DNA of 64,000 nt from Alkalibacterium sp034520745 (GTDB taxonomy: Bacteria; Bacillota; Bacilli; Lactobacillales; Carnobacteriaceae_A), in contig JAXHNF010000003.1 in the NCBI GenBank assembly GCA_034520745.1, positions 124,001 through 188,000 of the forward strand, in the 5' to 3' direction. Below are positions 17,793 through 28,686 of this stretch, piece by piece. The number at the start of each line of letters is the position of its first letter. Position 1 is the first letter of the stretch. The position numbers and the translations under genes are program-made. The notes beneath the pieces are model-generated. The model worked only from the letters and a program-made list of their open reading frames with translations, did not search any database and was not told where the DNA came from.

Positions 17793-20457
17793 TTATTTCG
17801 CTTCATACCAGCTGTCTCCATAGCTGCTTTCCACTTTCAGCGGGACTGAAAGTTTGACGGTGTGCTCCATCACTTCATCCACGAGCTGCTCGAGTTTATC
17901 CAGTTCATTTTCAGGGACTTCAAAAATCAGTTCATCATGCACCTGCAGAAGCATCGTTGCTTTCATATCTTCTTCTTTGATACGCTTATTCATCTCGATC
18001 ATGGCCATTTTGAGGATATCGGCGGCACTTCCCTGAATCGGTGTGTTCATGGCTGTACGTTCAGCAAATGATCTCAGATTAAAGTTCCTGGAATTGATAT
18101 CCGGCAGATAGCGGCGACGATGAAACAGTGTTTCAACATATCCCTGCTCTTTTGCCTCACGGATGATGTCATCAATAAATGCTTTCACGCCTGGGAAACG
18201 TTCAAAATACGTATCGATATATTCCTTGGCTTCTTTTCGAGTGATATTCAGGTTCTGAGACAATCCGTAATCACTGATGCCGTATACGATACCAAAGTTT
18301 ACAGCCTTGGCATCCCGGCGCATGTTTGGTGTGACCTCAGAAGGATCATCGATGTCAAAGACTCTCATAGCCGTGGTCGTATGGATATCCTCATCGTCGT
18401 TGAAGGCTTTGATCAGATGCTCATCTTCAGAAATGTGAGCAAGGATCCGCAGTTCGATCTGAGAATAATCGGAAGCGTATATTTTCCACCCCTCTTCTCT
18501 CGGAACAAAGGCCTGTCTGATCTTTCTGCCTTCTTCCAGTCTGATCGGGATATTCTGAAGGTTGGGATCGACCGAGCTCAGTCTTCCCGTCCGTGCTACA
18601 GTCTGCAGGTAGCGGGTATGGATCCTGCTCGTTTTTGGATCGATCACTTTCAGCAGACCTTCGATATAGGTGGACTGGATTTTTGAGATCTGGCGGTATT
18701 CTAAAATATAATCCACGATCGGTGCCTGATCCCTCAGTTTTTCCAGAACATCCTGAGCGGTCGAGTAGCCGGTTTTTGTCTTTTTGATGACGGGATACCC
18801 CATCTTTTCAAACAGAATGACACTCAGCTGCTTGGGTGAATTGATGTTGAATTCTTCACCGGCTTCTTCATATATCTTCTTTTCAACCCGGTCCAGGATC
18901 TCCTGGAATTCACCTTTCATTTTTTCCAGTCGCTTTCCGTCTGCTGTGATTCCCTGGATCTCCATTTCGGCAAGGACCATGGCCAGCGGCAGTTCCATTT
19001 TTTTCAGAAGATCTTCCTGTTCATTCTGTTTCAGTTCATCATTTAGTATGGCTGATCAGGTGATCAATGGCCAGTACTTTTCTGGCGAGATGGTCATGCA
19101 TCAGTGAACGTTCTTCGGGTACATTTATTTTCTTCCCTTTGCCGTAGACCATTTCATCGGGCGAAACACCCTGATAGTGGTGCTTCGACGCCACATCCAC
19201 GAGATCGCCGCTGCTGCTGTCTTCCGCTGTCAGCAGATAGGACGCCAGCATGATGTCAAACGTGATACCTCGTGTGGACAGCCCTTTTCTGTTAAGAGCC
19301 ACATATGTCTGTTTGGCATCATAAACACGCTTTCCTCTATGGTCATCTTCAAGCCATTCTCTGAACAGGTCTGACTGGACTGCCGTTTCAGTATCCGTTA
19401 CATAAATAGCATTTTTGTTTCCCCATGCGATGGACACGATTTCAGCTTGATGATAATTCTCATCCAGCATTTCAGTATAGAGGACCATATCGTCCGTAAA
19501 CATGTCTGCTTTGATCTCTTCCACAAAAGCATAGCTGATGTCTTCAACGTCTTCAGCAAGTTCTTCCATATAATCGGATGTATCCAGCTTACTCAGATGA
19601 GAATTGAAATCCATTTCCTTGTAGAAGGAAATAAGAGCTTCCATGTTCTGCCCCTCGTAATCCAGTTCATCCACAGAAATCTCGATCGGTGCATCCCGGT
19701 CGATCGTAGCCAGTTTCTTGCTTAAAAAAGCTGTTTCCTTTTCATCGATCAGATATTCTTTTCGCTTGGATTTTTTCATGTCATCGATATTGTCGTACAG
19801 GTTTTCAACTGACCCGTATTCATGCAGCAGTTTCAGCGCTGTCTTCTCACCGATCTTTGTAACTCCAGGAATATTATCCGAAGCATCACCGGCGAGTCCT
19901 TTCATGTCGACGATTTTCTCGGGTTCAATGCCCATTTCTTCCATGATGGAGTCTTTTGTATGCTCCTTGAGGTCCTTGACGCCTTTTTTAGTGATGTCGA
20001 TGCGCACCTGATCTGAAGCCAGCTGAGTCAGGTCTCTGTCCCCGGTCAAAACGACCACGTCAAATCCCTTCTTCTCTGCCTCTTTTGCCAGTGTACCGAT
20101 GATGTCGTCTGCCTCATAATTTTCCAGTTCGTAACTCTTGAGTCCGAACCCCTTCAGCAGATCTTTCATATAGGGGATCTGCTCGGCAAACTCCGAAGGC
20201 ATTTTTGAACGTCCGCCTTTATATTCTTCAAAATACTTGTGTCTAAAAGTGGTCTTTCCAGCATCAAAGGCCACGAGAGCATGTGTCGGCTTCTCTTTAT
20301 CCATGATCACTTCCAGCATGTTGTGGAACCCATATAAGGCATTCGTATGCAGACCATTTCTGTTTTTCATTCTTTCCAGCTGACCGTGCAGACCATAGAA
20401 GGCTCTAAAAGCCACACTATGACCATCGATCAAAAGCAGTTTTTTATTATCGGTCAA
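17793..20457 (-). CDS. polA: DNA polymerase I, one frameshift
   Basis: Family A polymerase, about 887 residues corrected. 5'-3' exonuclease domain at the N-terminus (LLLIDGHSVAFRAFYGL, VLTGDRDLTQL, GLAGDASDNIPG). The middle 3'-5' exonuclease domain lacks the catalytic D-x-E (here LYTEM), as in other Firmicutes, so proofreading is likely absent. Polymerase motifs: SDYSQIELRILAH (A), RRDAKAVNFGIVYGIS (B), LLQVHDELIFEVP (C). The start is TTG at 20457 behind GGAGTGGAG; the longer upstream frame is noncoding. The break is near 19035-19045, where KLNDELKQNEQEDLLKK becomes readable in the other frame. Confidence 0.96.
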
Positions 20458-20605
20458 TTTACTCCACTCCCAGTTCTTCATCCTACGACTATAGTACCAA
20501 AATTTCCGCGACAGAAAAAGAGAACGTACCTGAACGTCTCCCAGCATTGAACCACACAGGATGCAGTTCAAGCCGGCCGCTCATAAGTACCTTCTCTTTA
20601 AAAAT

Positions 20606-21935
20606 TTAGTTCACCGTTTCGGATTGGCTTAAAATTTGCTCAAAAGCATGTTCGAATTTTTGTACATCCCCGGCGCCCATGAAAACAACGACCTGATGTT
20701 TATGCTTCAGCAGCGGAGACATATCCTCCTCCGTTAAAATTTCTTTTCCTTTTTCAGTCTTATCCAGCAGGTCCCCGATAGTGACCTTGCCTTCCTGTTC
20801 TCTGGCTGAAGTAAATATATCACAGAGATATACAGCATCTGCCAGATCAAGGGCTTCTCCGAATTCATCGAGCAGTGCGATCGTCCGGCTGAACGTGTGA
20901 GGCTGGAACACCGCAACGATCTCCTTGTCCGGATATTTCTGATGGGCTGCATCGAGCGTTGCTCTGATTTCTGCAGGGTGATGCGCATAATCATCAATGA
21001 TGACCGTATCCATCACATTTTTTTCGGTGAAGCGTCGCTTGACGCCTTCAAACGATATCAGACGCTCTTTGACTTTCTCCTGATCAAGACCGTCGTAATG
21101 AGCAAAGGCGATGACTGACAAGGCATTCTGAATGTTATGTCTGCCAAATGATGGTATAGTGAATCGACCATAAAAATCGCCTCTGACATAGACATCAAAC
21201 GAAGAGCCATGTGTGGAGCGTTCGATGTTTTTGGCCTGAAAATCATTATACTCATCGAAGCCGTAATAAACGATTGGTACGGAGGCGTGCAATTTCTGCA
21301 GTCTCACATCATCGCCGCAGGCAAAGATCGCCTTTTTGATCTGAGTGAGAGAATTCCACAAAAGCGTCCTGAACATCCTCAATACTTTCAAAATAATCAG
21401 GATGATCAAAATCTATATTGGTGATGATGGCATAGTCTGTGGCGTACGCCAGAAAATGTCTGCGGTATTCACAGGCTTCCAGAACAAAATACGTCGCGTC
21501 CTTAACGCCGCTGCCCGTCCCGTCACCGATCAGATAACTCGTATCCTTTATACCACTCAGGACATGAGACAAAAGACCCGTAGTACTGGTCTTCCCGTGA
21601 GACCCGGTGACCGCTATGCTTGTATACTGGTTGCTCAGTTCGCCTAAGAAATCATGGTAACGTTTGACGGTAAGGCCCAGTTCTTTCGCACGCACGATTT
21701 CTTCATGTGAGTCGGGGAACGCATTGCCTGCTATAATAGTCATACCCTCTTCAATATTTTCCTCGTCAAAAACAAACATCGGGATGCCGGCATCCTCTAA
21801 GTTCTTCTGAGTGAAAAAATATTTCTTCACATCCGAGCCTTGTACTTTGAATCCTTTATCATGCAAAATCAGTGCCAAAGCGCTCATGCCTGACCCTTTG
21901 ATCCCCACGAAATGATATAGTGTATTCTGGTTCAT
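20606..21935 (-). CDS. murC: UDP-N-acetylmuramate-L-alanine ligase, one frameshift
   Basis: ATP-dependent addition of L-Ala to UDP-MurNAc, first peptide step of peptidoglycan. Start ATG 21935 (MNQNTLYHFVGIKGSGM) with GGAGG seven bases upstream. The ATP-binding loop is VTGSHGKTSTTGLLSHV and the central domain EACEYRRHFLAY...NIDFDHPDYF. The frame breaks near 21350; after it come KKAIFACGDD and the C-terminal domain with YAHHPAEIRAT and FQPHTFSRT. About 442 residues. Essential, so the break is best read as an error. Confidence 0.96.
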
Positions 21936-22077
21936 AATTTTAAAGTCCTCCAATTATCTTTCACACGCTGAAATGACATCGTTATATACTATAAGACAAA
22001 AGCATGAAAAAAGCCAGTCCAAGGAAACGAAAGTTAAAATATGCTAATCAACCTGTTAAATCCTGGATACAATATAA

Positions 22078-22645
22078 TCAGGAATCCTTCTTGTAGTCAA
22101 ATAATCCGGGAACATTCCGGCGTTCTGAATTGTTCCCACCTTTTTCCTCTTCCATGATCGACTCTAGCGTACAGGTTCAGCCCGTAAGCCCTGCCGGATA
22201 TTTTTTTGGGTCTGTTCTTTTGCGTATGTTTCTTATTTTCTCGGTCTTTTCTGTTACTTTGTTGGGCTTTGCTTCGCCAGCGTTTTTCAAGCTCTTCAGT
22301 GACGAATTTTTCAAATAAAATCAGATCTGTATCCGGCTTTTTCATATCTTCTTTTAATCGATCGTAATCGACAGAAGGCTTCGGTCTTTTTGTAGGTGTG
22401 TGATAACCGTGGATCGGCGAAGGCACCCTGCTGACTTCAAAAGGGGGATGGACGTATCCTCTGCGCCTGACTTCTTCTTTGTGAGTCAAGTATTCCCTGA
22501 ACCCCTTTTCTACTTTTTCTCTGCTTTTCACATGTTTCGGCAGCGAATAGGAGTCGTCAAAAGAAACGTGATTCTTTGCGTTGTTTTCTTGGATTTTTGC
22601 ATCTTTTTCGTTATTTTCGAAAAAATCTGTGTACTTAGAAGACAT
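22078..22645 (-). CDS. Short protein resembling the N-terminal part of SftA/FtsK, motor domain missing
   Basis: Start ATG 22645 with GGAGG (MSSKYTDFFENNEKDAKIQ). The segment FEVSRVPSPIHGYHTP resembles the conserved VPSPIYGF motif in the N-terminal region of the soluble DNA translocase SftA, which in Bacillus lies exactly here, between ytpR and murC. The rest is charged and lacks any ATPase motif. The frame probably shifts near 22145; the alternative reading ends TLESIMEEEKGGNNSERRN...FDYKKDS with a stop at 22078, giving about 189 residues. There is no room for the several-hundred-residue motor. It is either a deletion remnant or a lineage-specific short protein. Function unknown. Confidence 0.55.
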
Positions 22646-22679
22646 CGTTTTCCTCCTTCGCCTTTTAGTTAAAGATAGA

Positions 22680-23285
22680 TCAGACTTTGAATTCTGACCC
22701 AGTCTCCAGGTCATCATCAAGGACCAGGATCCCGGGAGTTGCCTGAGGCAGTCCGAGTTCTCGCGCGGAACAGACCATCCCTTCACTCTTGACACCTTTC
22801 AGTTCACCCGGCCAGATGATAAGCCCATCCGGCATTACGGTCCCGACAGTCGCAACGACGACTTTTTGCCCCTGGGCAATATTGTCTGCACCGCAGACGA
22901 TCTGTACTTCTTTTCCACCGCTTATTTCCGTCTGCGTGACGTTGAGGTGATCCGACCCTTCCACAGGTTCGCATTTTTTGACATGACCCACCACAAAAGC
23001 CGGTCCGTCGTTCTGTTCAAGGGTTCGTTCAAATCCGGCCTCTGTGATCAGTCCGTTGAGTTTCTCAACGTCCTGACCTGACAATGTGACTGGACCATTT
23101 TCCAAGCCGTCGATCACGCCTGAAGCATTGAAGAGATTATATCCTGCTACACTGTCCGTCTCTCTGTTTCTGATCTGTACCAGATCAGCTGACCGCGTGA
23201 ATTCCTGTACGTCACTTTCACTTTTCTCGAATAAAACCATTAATGTATCGTTCAATCCATTATTATTATAGATACTTGTAAACAT
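22680..23285 (-). CDS. ytpR: YtpR family tRNA-binding (EMAP/OB) domain protein
   Basis: 201-residue protein related to the free-standing N-terminal tRNA-binding domain of PheT. A DUF4479-like N-terminal half precedes the OB fold with FVVGHVKKCEPVEGSDHLNV, VCGADNIAQGQKVVVA, and KGVKSEGMVCSARELGLPQ. Intact; precise function unknown in Bacilli. Lies between the M42 aminopeptidase and the SftA-like gene, as in Bacillus. Confidence 0.9.
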   Translation of the reverse strand: MFTSIYNNNGLNDTLMVLFEKSESDVQEFTRSADLVQIRNRETDSVAGYNLFNASGVIDGLENGPVTLSGQDVEKLNGLITEAGFERTLEQNDGPAFVVGHVKKCEPVEGSDHLNVTQTEISGGKEVQIVCGADNIAQGQKVVVATVGTVMPDGLIIWPGELKGVKSEGMVCSARELGLPQATPGILVLDDDLETGSEFKV

Positions 23286-23318
23286 ATATTGTTCTCCTTT
23301 AGTTATATTATCTTCTGT

Positions 23319-24404
23319 TTAGTTGATCTTTAAAGTCTCCAGTACCGAACGGTCAAAGGTCTTCACAATATGATAGACCATTTCACGGGCAGCCTCATAA
23401 TCATCTATTCGAAATAGCGACTGATGCGTGTGGATATAGCGGGCCGGTACACCGATCACTGCACTGGGTATCCCTTCATTGAGCTGATGAGCGGCGACTG
23501 CATCCGTCCCGCCTTTTGAAACGAAATACTGATAAGGAATATCGTTCGTTTCAGCAGTATCAAGCAGAAATTCTTTCATTTCTTTTGACAGGATCATACC
23601 CGGATCCTGTATTCTCAGCAGGAAGCCTTCACCTAAGTGACCGAAGGCATCTTTATCTCCCTTCAAGTCATCGGCAGGCGAGCAGTCCACAGCAATGAAG
23701 GCATCGGGATTGATTTTCCTTACTGCCCCTTTGGTCCCTCTCAAACCTACCTCTTCCTGGACGTTTGCCCCTGCAACCAGTGTATTTGGCAGTGAATCAC
23801 CCTCAAGCATCTTGAGCAGTTCCAGCACCAGGGCCACGCCAAAGCGGTTATCCCAGGCTTTGCCGGCAAATGCTTTGCCGTTGGCCAGTTCCACTGTCTC
23901 CACATCCGGTACGATGGGATCACCAGCTCTGACTCCAAACTCTTCAGCTTCTTCCCTTGATTCGAATCCGCCATCAAAGAGTATATCATCGATCGAGAGC
24001 TTGGCCGATTCATTTTTTTTCAATAAATGAGGCGGGACAGATGACGAAACAACGGGATATGAGGCCTTTCTTGTCTGCAGCGTGAACCGCTGTGATGAAA
24101 CGACATAAGGATTCCACCCACCTAAGGGGAGCACTTTGATCAGCCCTTCTTTAGTAATGGCTGACACCATGAAGCCCACTTCGTCCATATGAGCTGCCAC
24201 CATCAATTTAGGCGCCTCTTTTTCTGACGTGTTCTTTGTTCCGAACAGTCCGCCCAAACCGTCATATTCAATACTATCCACGTAGGGCTTCATTTCGTCG
24301 CGCATGAAGTTTCTCACCGCGTGTTCGAAGCCGCTTGTCCCCTGCAGTTCTGTCACTTTCTTTATCAGTTCTCTTGTATTTAAATTCTGGTGATTCGTGA
24401 TCAT
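23319..24404 (-). CDS. pepA: M42 family glutamyl aminopeptidase
   Basis: 361-residue cobalt/zinc aminopeptidase of the M42 family (PepA/YtoP group) forming large tetrahedral complexes. Metal ligands visible: AAHMDEVGF, DNRFG, NVQEEVGLRG (catalytic and ligand Glu), AVDCSPADD and the C-terminal RYIHTHQSL. Intact. Likely trims peptides in the cytosol, preferring acidic N-terminal residues. The upstream plus-strand PepSY gene is divergent. Confidence 0.92.
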   Translation of the reverse strand: MITNHQNLNTRELIKKVTELQGTSGFEHAVRNFMRDEMKPYVDSIEYDGLGGLFGTKNTSEKEAPKLMVAAHMDEVGFMVSAITKEGLIKVLPLGGWNPYVVSSQRFTLQTRKASYPVVSSSVPPHLLKKNESAKLSIDDILFDGGFESREEAEEFGVRAGDPIVPDVETVELANGKAFAGKAWDNRFGVALVLELLKMLEGDSLPNTLVAGANVQEEVGLRGTKGAVRKINPDAFIAVDCSPADDLKGDKDAFGHLGEGFLLRIQDPGMILSKEMKEFLLDTAETNDIPYQYFVSKGGTDAVAAHQLNEGIPSAVIGVPARYIHTHQSLFRIDDYEAAREMVYHIVKTFDRSVLETLKIN

Positions 24405-24564
24405 TTAAATGATTCCTTTCACTAAGCATAGTCTGATAACTCATACTTTATTATTATACACAAAACACCTCTGAATTTTAAGGTTTCATCTTCCTTTTCT
24501 ATTACACTTCCCCCGCGTGTGTGCTAAAATGGAACCAACCTATAAATATAAAGGAGGAGTCACT

Positions 24565-24918
24565 GTGTTTCAGTCAAATAAATGGAAAGCATCCCGCTAT
24601 TCTTCAGAAGAATGGTCGGTTCTCTCATTTTTCCTGGTCCTGTCTTTTCTGATCGGTCTGTTCTCATATAAAAAGTACAGCGAAAATAAAGCCTTGAAGG
24701 CCGACGATATACTCAATGATATAAAAAAGAATCTCCTTAATGAGGGAGCCATCGACGGTTCCTGGATAGAACTGACAAAAGTACCCTGGGAAAAGTTCGC
24801 TCATAAAACAGATGTGTATTACGGGGGCGTATCCCGTTACGAGGACAGCGCTCTGGTCCAGTATGAATTTATCGCTGATGCCTATACTGGCAGCGTGATC
24901 GACTTATACCGCGTATAA
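24565..24918 (+). CDS. Small membrane-anchored protein with PepSY-like C-terminus
   Basis: The start chosen is GTG at 24565 because GGAGGAG lies just before it; upstream in-frame codons have no site. The 117-residue product has one transmembrane segment (WSVLSFFLVLSFLIGLFSY, about residues 20-38) with a short cytoplasmic N-terminus, then an extracellular region. The end YEFIADAYTGSVIDLYRV fits the last strand of a PepSY domain. Function unknown; PepSY domains often inhibit or regulate secreted peptidases. It stands alone between divergent pepA and convergent trmB. Confidence 0.7.
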   Translation: MFQSNKWKASRYSSEEWSVLSFFLVLSFLIGLFSYKKYSENKALKADDILNDIKKNLLNEGAIDGSWIELTKVPWEKFAHKTDVYYGGVSRYEDSALVQYEFIADAYTGSVIDLYRV

Positions 24919-24927
24919 AGGCAAAAT

Positions 24928-24976
24928 CAAATAGAGCGGAATGCATTTAATTAAATGCATTCGGCTCTATTTTTTA
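24928..24976. terminator. Bidirectional terminator between the PepSY gene and trmB
   Basis: Stem AATAGAGC..GAATGCATTT / AAATGCATTC..GCTCTATT around an AATT loop, with T-run on the plus side and A-run on the other. Confidence 0.88.
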
Positions 24977-25621
24977 GTCTTTTTTATCAAAGGTCAATAC
25001 AGCTTTGTAAATTCTATTTCCTTTGCTTGAAAATTTCTCTTCATATTCAGTCATGACATTATCCGTAACATCGCTCTGATGCAGATCAAGATAGACCTCT
25101 GCCAGTTTAGCAGGATAAGCCGAGAAGCTGGTCAGCGAATACTCAAACAGTTTCTGATTGTCCGTTTTAAAATGCAGCTCACCATCCGGCTTCAGTATCT
25201 GCTCATAGACTGCCAGGAAGGTCTTGTAAGTCAGACGTCTTTTCTCATGCCTGTTTTTTGGCCATGGATCAGAAAACGTCAGATATATGCGGTCGATTTC
25301 ATCTTCTTCAAAAATATCTCTCAGATTTTTCGCATTCACCTGAATCAGCTGCACATTCGGCAGGTCTTCTTCTATCTGTTTTTCCAAAGCAGACACAATC
25401 ACATCTGACAGCAGTTCGATGCCTATGAAGTTGATGGTCGGGTATTTTTTTGCCATGTCAATAATAAACCGGCCTTTACCACAGCCGATTTCAATATAAA
25501 TCGGCTGATCGTTCCCGAATCTCTGTTTCCATTGACCTTTCAACCCTTCCGGATCCTTGACGACGTACTGAGAGTATTCATTCAGTTTCTCTCTTGCATA
25601 GGGTTTGTGACGTAACCTCAT
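24974..25621 (-). CDS. trmB: tRNA (guanine-N7-)-methyltransferase
   Basis: Makes m7G46 in the tRNA variable loop from SAM. Start ATG 25621 (MRLRHKPYAREKLNEY) with AAGGAG; the upstream in-frame ATG would put the site inside the gene. SAM motif YIEIGCGKGRFI, then the family motif LTFSDPWPKNRHEKRRL. 215 residues, intact. Confidence 0.95.
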   Translation of the reverse strand: MRLRHKPYAREKLNEYSQYVVKDPEGLKGQWKQRFGNDQPIYIEIGCGKGRFIIDMAKKYPTINFIGIELLSDVIVSALEKQIEEDLPNVQLIQVNAKNLRDIFEEDEIDRIYLTFSDPWPKNRHEKRRLTYKTFLAVYEQILKPDGELHFKTDNQKLFEYSLTSFSAYPAKLAEVYLDLHQSDVTDNVMTEYEEKFSSKGNRIYKAVLTFDKKD

Positions 25622-25643
25622 TTTAATTCTCCTTTTTCCATTC

Positions 25644-25682
25644 ATAAAAAAAAGGCCAGATAAATAATCTGACCCGTTTTTA
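25644..25682 (-). terminator. Terminator between ytmP-like gene and trmB
   Basis: Minus strand GGTCAGAT / ATCTGGCC stem with short loop, then eight T. The hairpin starts right at the ytmP-like stop codon. Confidence 0.7.
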
Positions 25683-26477
25683 AATTTTTATTAGATTTAA
25701 TATTGTATTTAATTTGATCAGATCTTTGTTCATTCGTATATAATCCTGTTTCTTATGATTGCTTTTTAAATCATTCAGAAGATTCATCAAGCCATACCAG
25801 TAAACCTTTTCTTCAAAAACCTCGCCGCCTGAAAGCTGCAGTGAATCTAACCATGATTTCCAGTCATTGGGTTCGACGTACCTTGCCATCAGCTGGCTGA
25901 TATCAAAACACGGGTCTGCAATGACGACAGAATCCCAATCGACAAGGTATAAATGGTTTTCAGTTGATAAGAGCAGATTCTTGTGTGATATATCTCCGTG
26001 GCAGACAACTTTGCTGTCACCGCTTGTCTCAACAGGCATATTTCTTTTCAGATGACCGATTGCTTCTCTGATCAGTGGATGAGTTCTGAGATCGGGGGCC
26101 AAGTCGAATAGAGTGTGATTATAAAAATCGGAAGGATTTAATATTCTGCCGCCAAGTCTTGTCAGCATACGTTTCAGACTCTGGGAATGATGGACTTTGC
26201 GAATGATTTCAAATACACTTTTCAAGTGCATTTCTTCTCTGTGAAGCGTACGCCCACTGCACCATTCCTGAGCAGTCAAAACGTCTCCGTTACCTATTCT
26301 CTTAGTCCAGACCAATTTGGGCGAAATGCCCTCCATAGATAAGGCAGCTAAAAAAGGAGAAGAATTTCGTTTTAAAAATAAACGTTCTTCATTTCTTGTC
26401 CCCATATATGCCTGACCTGTTTCTCCACCGATAGGATGTAATTGCCACCCCGATTCTCTCTCCAGCTCCATACTCAC
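25680..26477 (-). CDS. Aminoglycoside/choline kinase-like phosphotransferase (YtmP type)
   Basis: 265-residue protein-kinase-like phosphotransferase (APH/ChoK family). The catalytic loop is VCHGDISHKNLLL near residue 160 and the metal-binding segment is LYLVDWDSVVIADPCFD. Substrate unknown; the Bacillus homologue YtmP also lies next to trmB. Intact. No sign that it is an acquired resistance gene: codon use and neighbours are ordinary. Confidence 0.82.
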   Translation of the reverse strand: MSMELERESGWQLHPIGGETGQAYMGTRNEERLFLKRNSSPFLAALSMEGISPKLVWTKRIGNGDVLTAQEWCSGRTLHREEMHLKSVFEIIRKVHHSQSLKRMLTRLGGRILNPSDFYNHTLFDLAPDLRTHPLIREAIGHLKRNMPVETSGDSKVVCHGDISHKNLLLSTENHLYLVDWDSVVIADPCFDISQLMARYVEPNDWKSWLDSLQLSGGEVFEEKVYWYGLMNLLNDLKSNHKKQDYIRMNKDLIKLNTILNLIKI

Positions 26478-26603
26478 TCAATCCTTTTTAATCTTTAGTC
26501 AAACAATGGTAAAGACATTGATGCACCTTCTATTGTAGAAAGAAATTCACTTAACGTCAAGCGCATGCATGTTCTTTTTTATATTCCAAATTAAAAATCA
26601 TTA

Positions 26604-27467
26604 TTATTCCGTTAATTCACCACATTGATCGATTATTTCTTTTTCATAACAAGCTTGCAGCATCTTGGTTATCGAATCTGTTCTGTTCACATCGAACTTC
26701 TGGTCCCCGATCTGATTTATTGGCATGACCTCCCTCGTGGTACTTGAACAAAACACTTCATCAGCTTCCAGTAAATCTTCAGTGGTAAATGTCTGCTCAT
26801 ATACTGGGATATTTAATTTTCTTGCACAATTTCGCCAGACGATTTTAGTGATACCAGGCAAAATCAAGTGACCGTCAGGATGAGTATAGACAGCACCGTC
26901 TTTGATCATAGCAAAGTTTGCAGAAGAGCATTCTGTAACGATATCATCTCTATGCAAAATAGCTTCATCTGCATGTTTTTTGTGGGCTTCATGTTTCAGC
27001 ATAATATTCCCGAGCAGAGAAATCATTTTTATGTCACATCTCAACCAGCGGATATCTTCTTCTAGGGTCGTTTTGATCCCCTTTTGCATTTTATTTTTAT
27101 CTCTTTCAGCTGCAGTGATCGAACCCGTTAATAAAGGTGTAACATCCTGAGAAGGATACGAATGGCTTCTCGGTGATGCATTGCCTCGGGTCATCTGCAT
27201 ATAAAGATTCCCTGTTTTTATTTCAGATGCTTTCAGCAGCTCAGTGATCAGGCTCTTCACCTTGTTTTTTGAATACGGGACACGCATTTCTATCTTTTCG
27301 GCACTTGAGAAGAACCGGTCGATATGTTCATCCAGGCAGAAATAAGTCTTGTTATATATCCGGATCACTTCGTACACGCCGTCCCCGAACTGATAGCCCC
27401 TATCTTCGAAATCAATTTTGACTTCTTCTCTGTTTACAATTTTATCTCCCCAAATGACTTTCATCAT
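26604..27467 (-). CDS. dat: D-amino acid aminotransferase
   Basis: PLP-dependent fold IV transaminase making D-Glu/D-Ala for peptidoglycan. Begins MMKVIWGDKIVNREEVKI; seen are FEDRGYQFGDGVYEVIRI, the catalytic lysine region MLKHEAHKKHADEA, and VTECSSANFAMIKDG with LPGITK. 287 residues, intact. 11 bases upstream of ecsB's end on the same strand direction, so it may be read after ecsAB. Confidence 0.92.
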   Translation of the reverse strand: MMKVIWGDKIVNREEVKIDFEDRGYQFGDGVYEVIRIYNKTYFCLDEHIDRFFSSAEKIEMRVPYSKNKVKSLITELLKASEIKTGNLYMQMTRGNASPRSHSYPSQDVTPLLTGSITAAERDKNKMQKGIKTTLEEDIRWLRCDIKMISLLGNIMLKHEAHKKHADEAILHRDDIVTECSSANFAMIKDGAVYTHPDGHLILPGITKIVWRNCARKLNIPVYEQTFTTEDLLEADEVFCSSTTREVMPINQIGDQKFDVNRTDSITKMLQACYEKEIIDQCGELTE

Positions 27468-27478
27468 TACATCCCCTT

Positions 27479-28686
27479 TTATTTACTTAAACGTCTGGGC
27501 AAGTACCCGTAAATGAACAGCCAGATGAAGGCACTATTGACAACAAGCAGCGTCATCATGGCTGTCCATCCACTGCTCACTGCTGCCAGGCTGAAAATGA
27601 GTGCACTTATTGCCAGCAGCAGCTGAAGCAGTTTTTGAATCGTTTTAAGTTTATCAGTATCTGTATCAGGATACAATCTAAAATATACTGACTTCCTGAA
27701 AGTCTGCCTCAACGGTATCAGCTGAAAGCCGATGAGATATAAGAACAAGATACTGAGAGACACTCTCGATCATCCAGTTGGTCGAAAAATAAATGGCAAT
27801 ACTTCCTATCGTGAGAAGTCTCAGATATAAACCGCTGAAATTATAATTCCTTATAAACATTCTTGAAAGATAATAGATTTCCACATTCTGATTGAGTACC
27901 GGCAGCTTGTAAAAGAAATCCAAAAGCTTGAGGCGTTTCACTTTATGTTTAGAATAGGGGGTCTCAATAAACATATTTATGATCGAGTATATTTTCTGGG
28001 TCCGTTTCTGTTCTGTTTCGATCAGCGATTCCCAGTTCCAGTTTTCACTTTGGCTGTAGATTAATACGTATACTGAAAAAACTACAGTTGCAAGAAGCGC
28101 CGAAAAGAAACCGATCATTACTGAAAGAAACAGACTAAAAGCTAGACCTGTCACAGTCATGAGACGGATGAGCGTGCGTATGGTCCAGATTATTTCTGTC
28201 CGCTGCTGTTTCAGCTGATGGTACGTCAAGATACCGTGGGTGATTTTCCACAGTAACAGACTCATTATCCAGAAAACCTGTTCCTCCAGTCCCATATGAT
28301 TTACCGCAGTAAGTAAAGGTGCGGACAGGAAACCTGCCAGCACCGTAAAGAAGCCGTGAAAAATCAGGCTGTACAGCAGATTCTTTTTCATGATATTACT
28401 GAATGACTTCTCCTTGGGAAGCAGGAAAACGGCATCCGCGGGTTCGACAAGGGTCCGGATACTTCCGGAAAAGATGACCAGTAAAACAACAAGTCCCAAT
28501 ATCATCCTTGGAATCAAGGCACCCGGCTGCACTGATTCCAGATAATTCTGGTACGCTCAGCCCAGTAGCTCCGCCAAGAACCAGGAGCAGAATGACAAAA
28601 TGGTCATTAAGCACATATTTGAGATATTTGGTCAGATTTTTATAATAAATAGACTGTCTGGTTTTAAATAGATCACCGATCGTCAT
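27479..28686 (-). CDS. ecsB: ABC transporter permease EcsB, two frameshifts
   Basis: Integral membrane partner of EcsA, linked in Bacilli to secretion, peptide export and intramembrane proteolysis. Start ATG 28686 overlaps the ecsA end by four bases. Frame breaks near 28550 (after LLVLGGATGLSVPEL) and near 27760 (before LFLYLIGFQLIPLRQT). Several hydrophobic segments are visible, for example LVVLLVIFSGSIRTLV, LAFSLFLSVMIGFFSALL and LLLAISALIFSLAAVS. About 402 residues corrected. Confidence 0.88.

Noticed and set aside
25680..26477. Acquired aminoglycoside resistance kinase
   Set aside because: It is the conserved YtmP-like neighbour of trmB in Bacilli, with no mobile element nearby.
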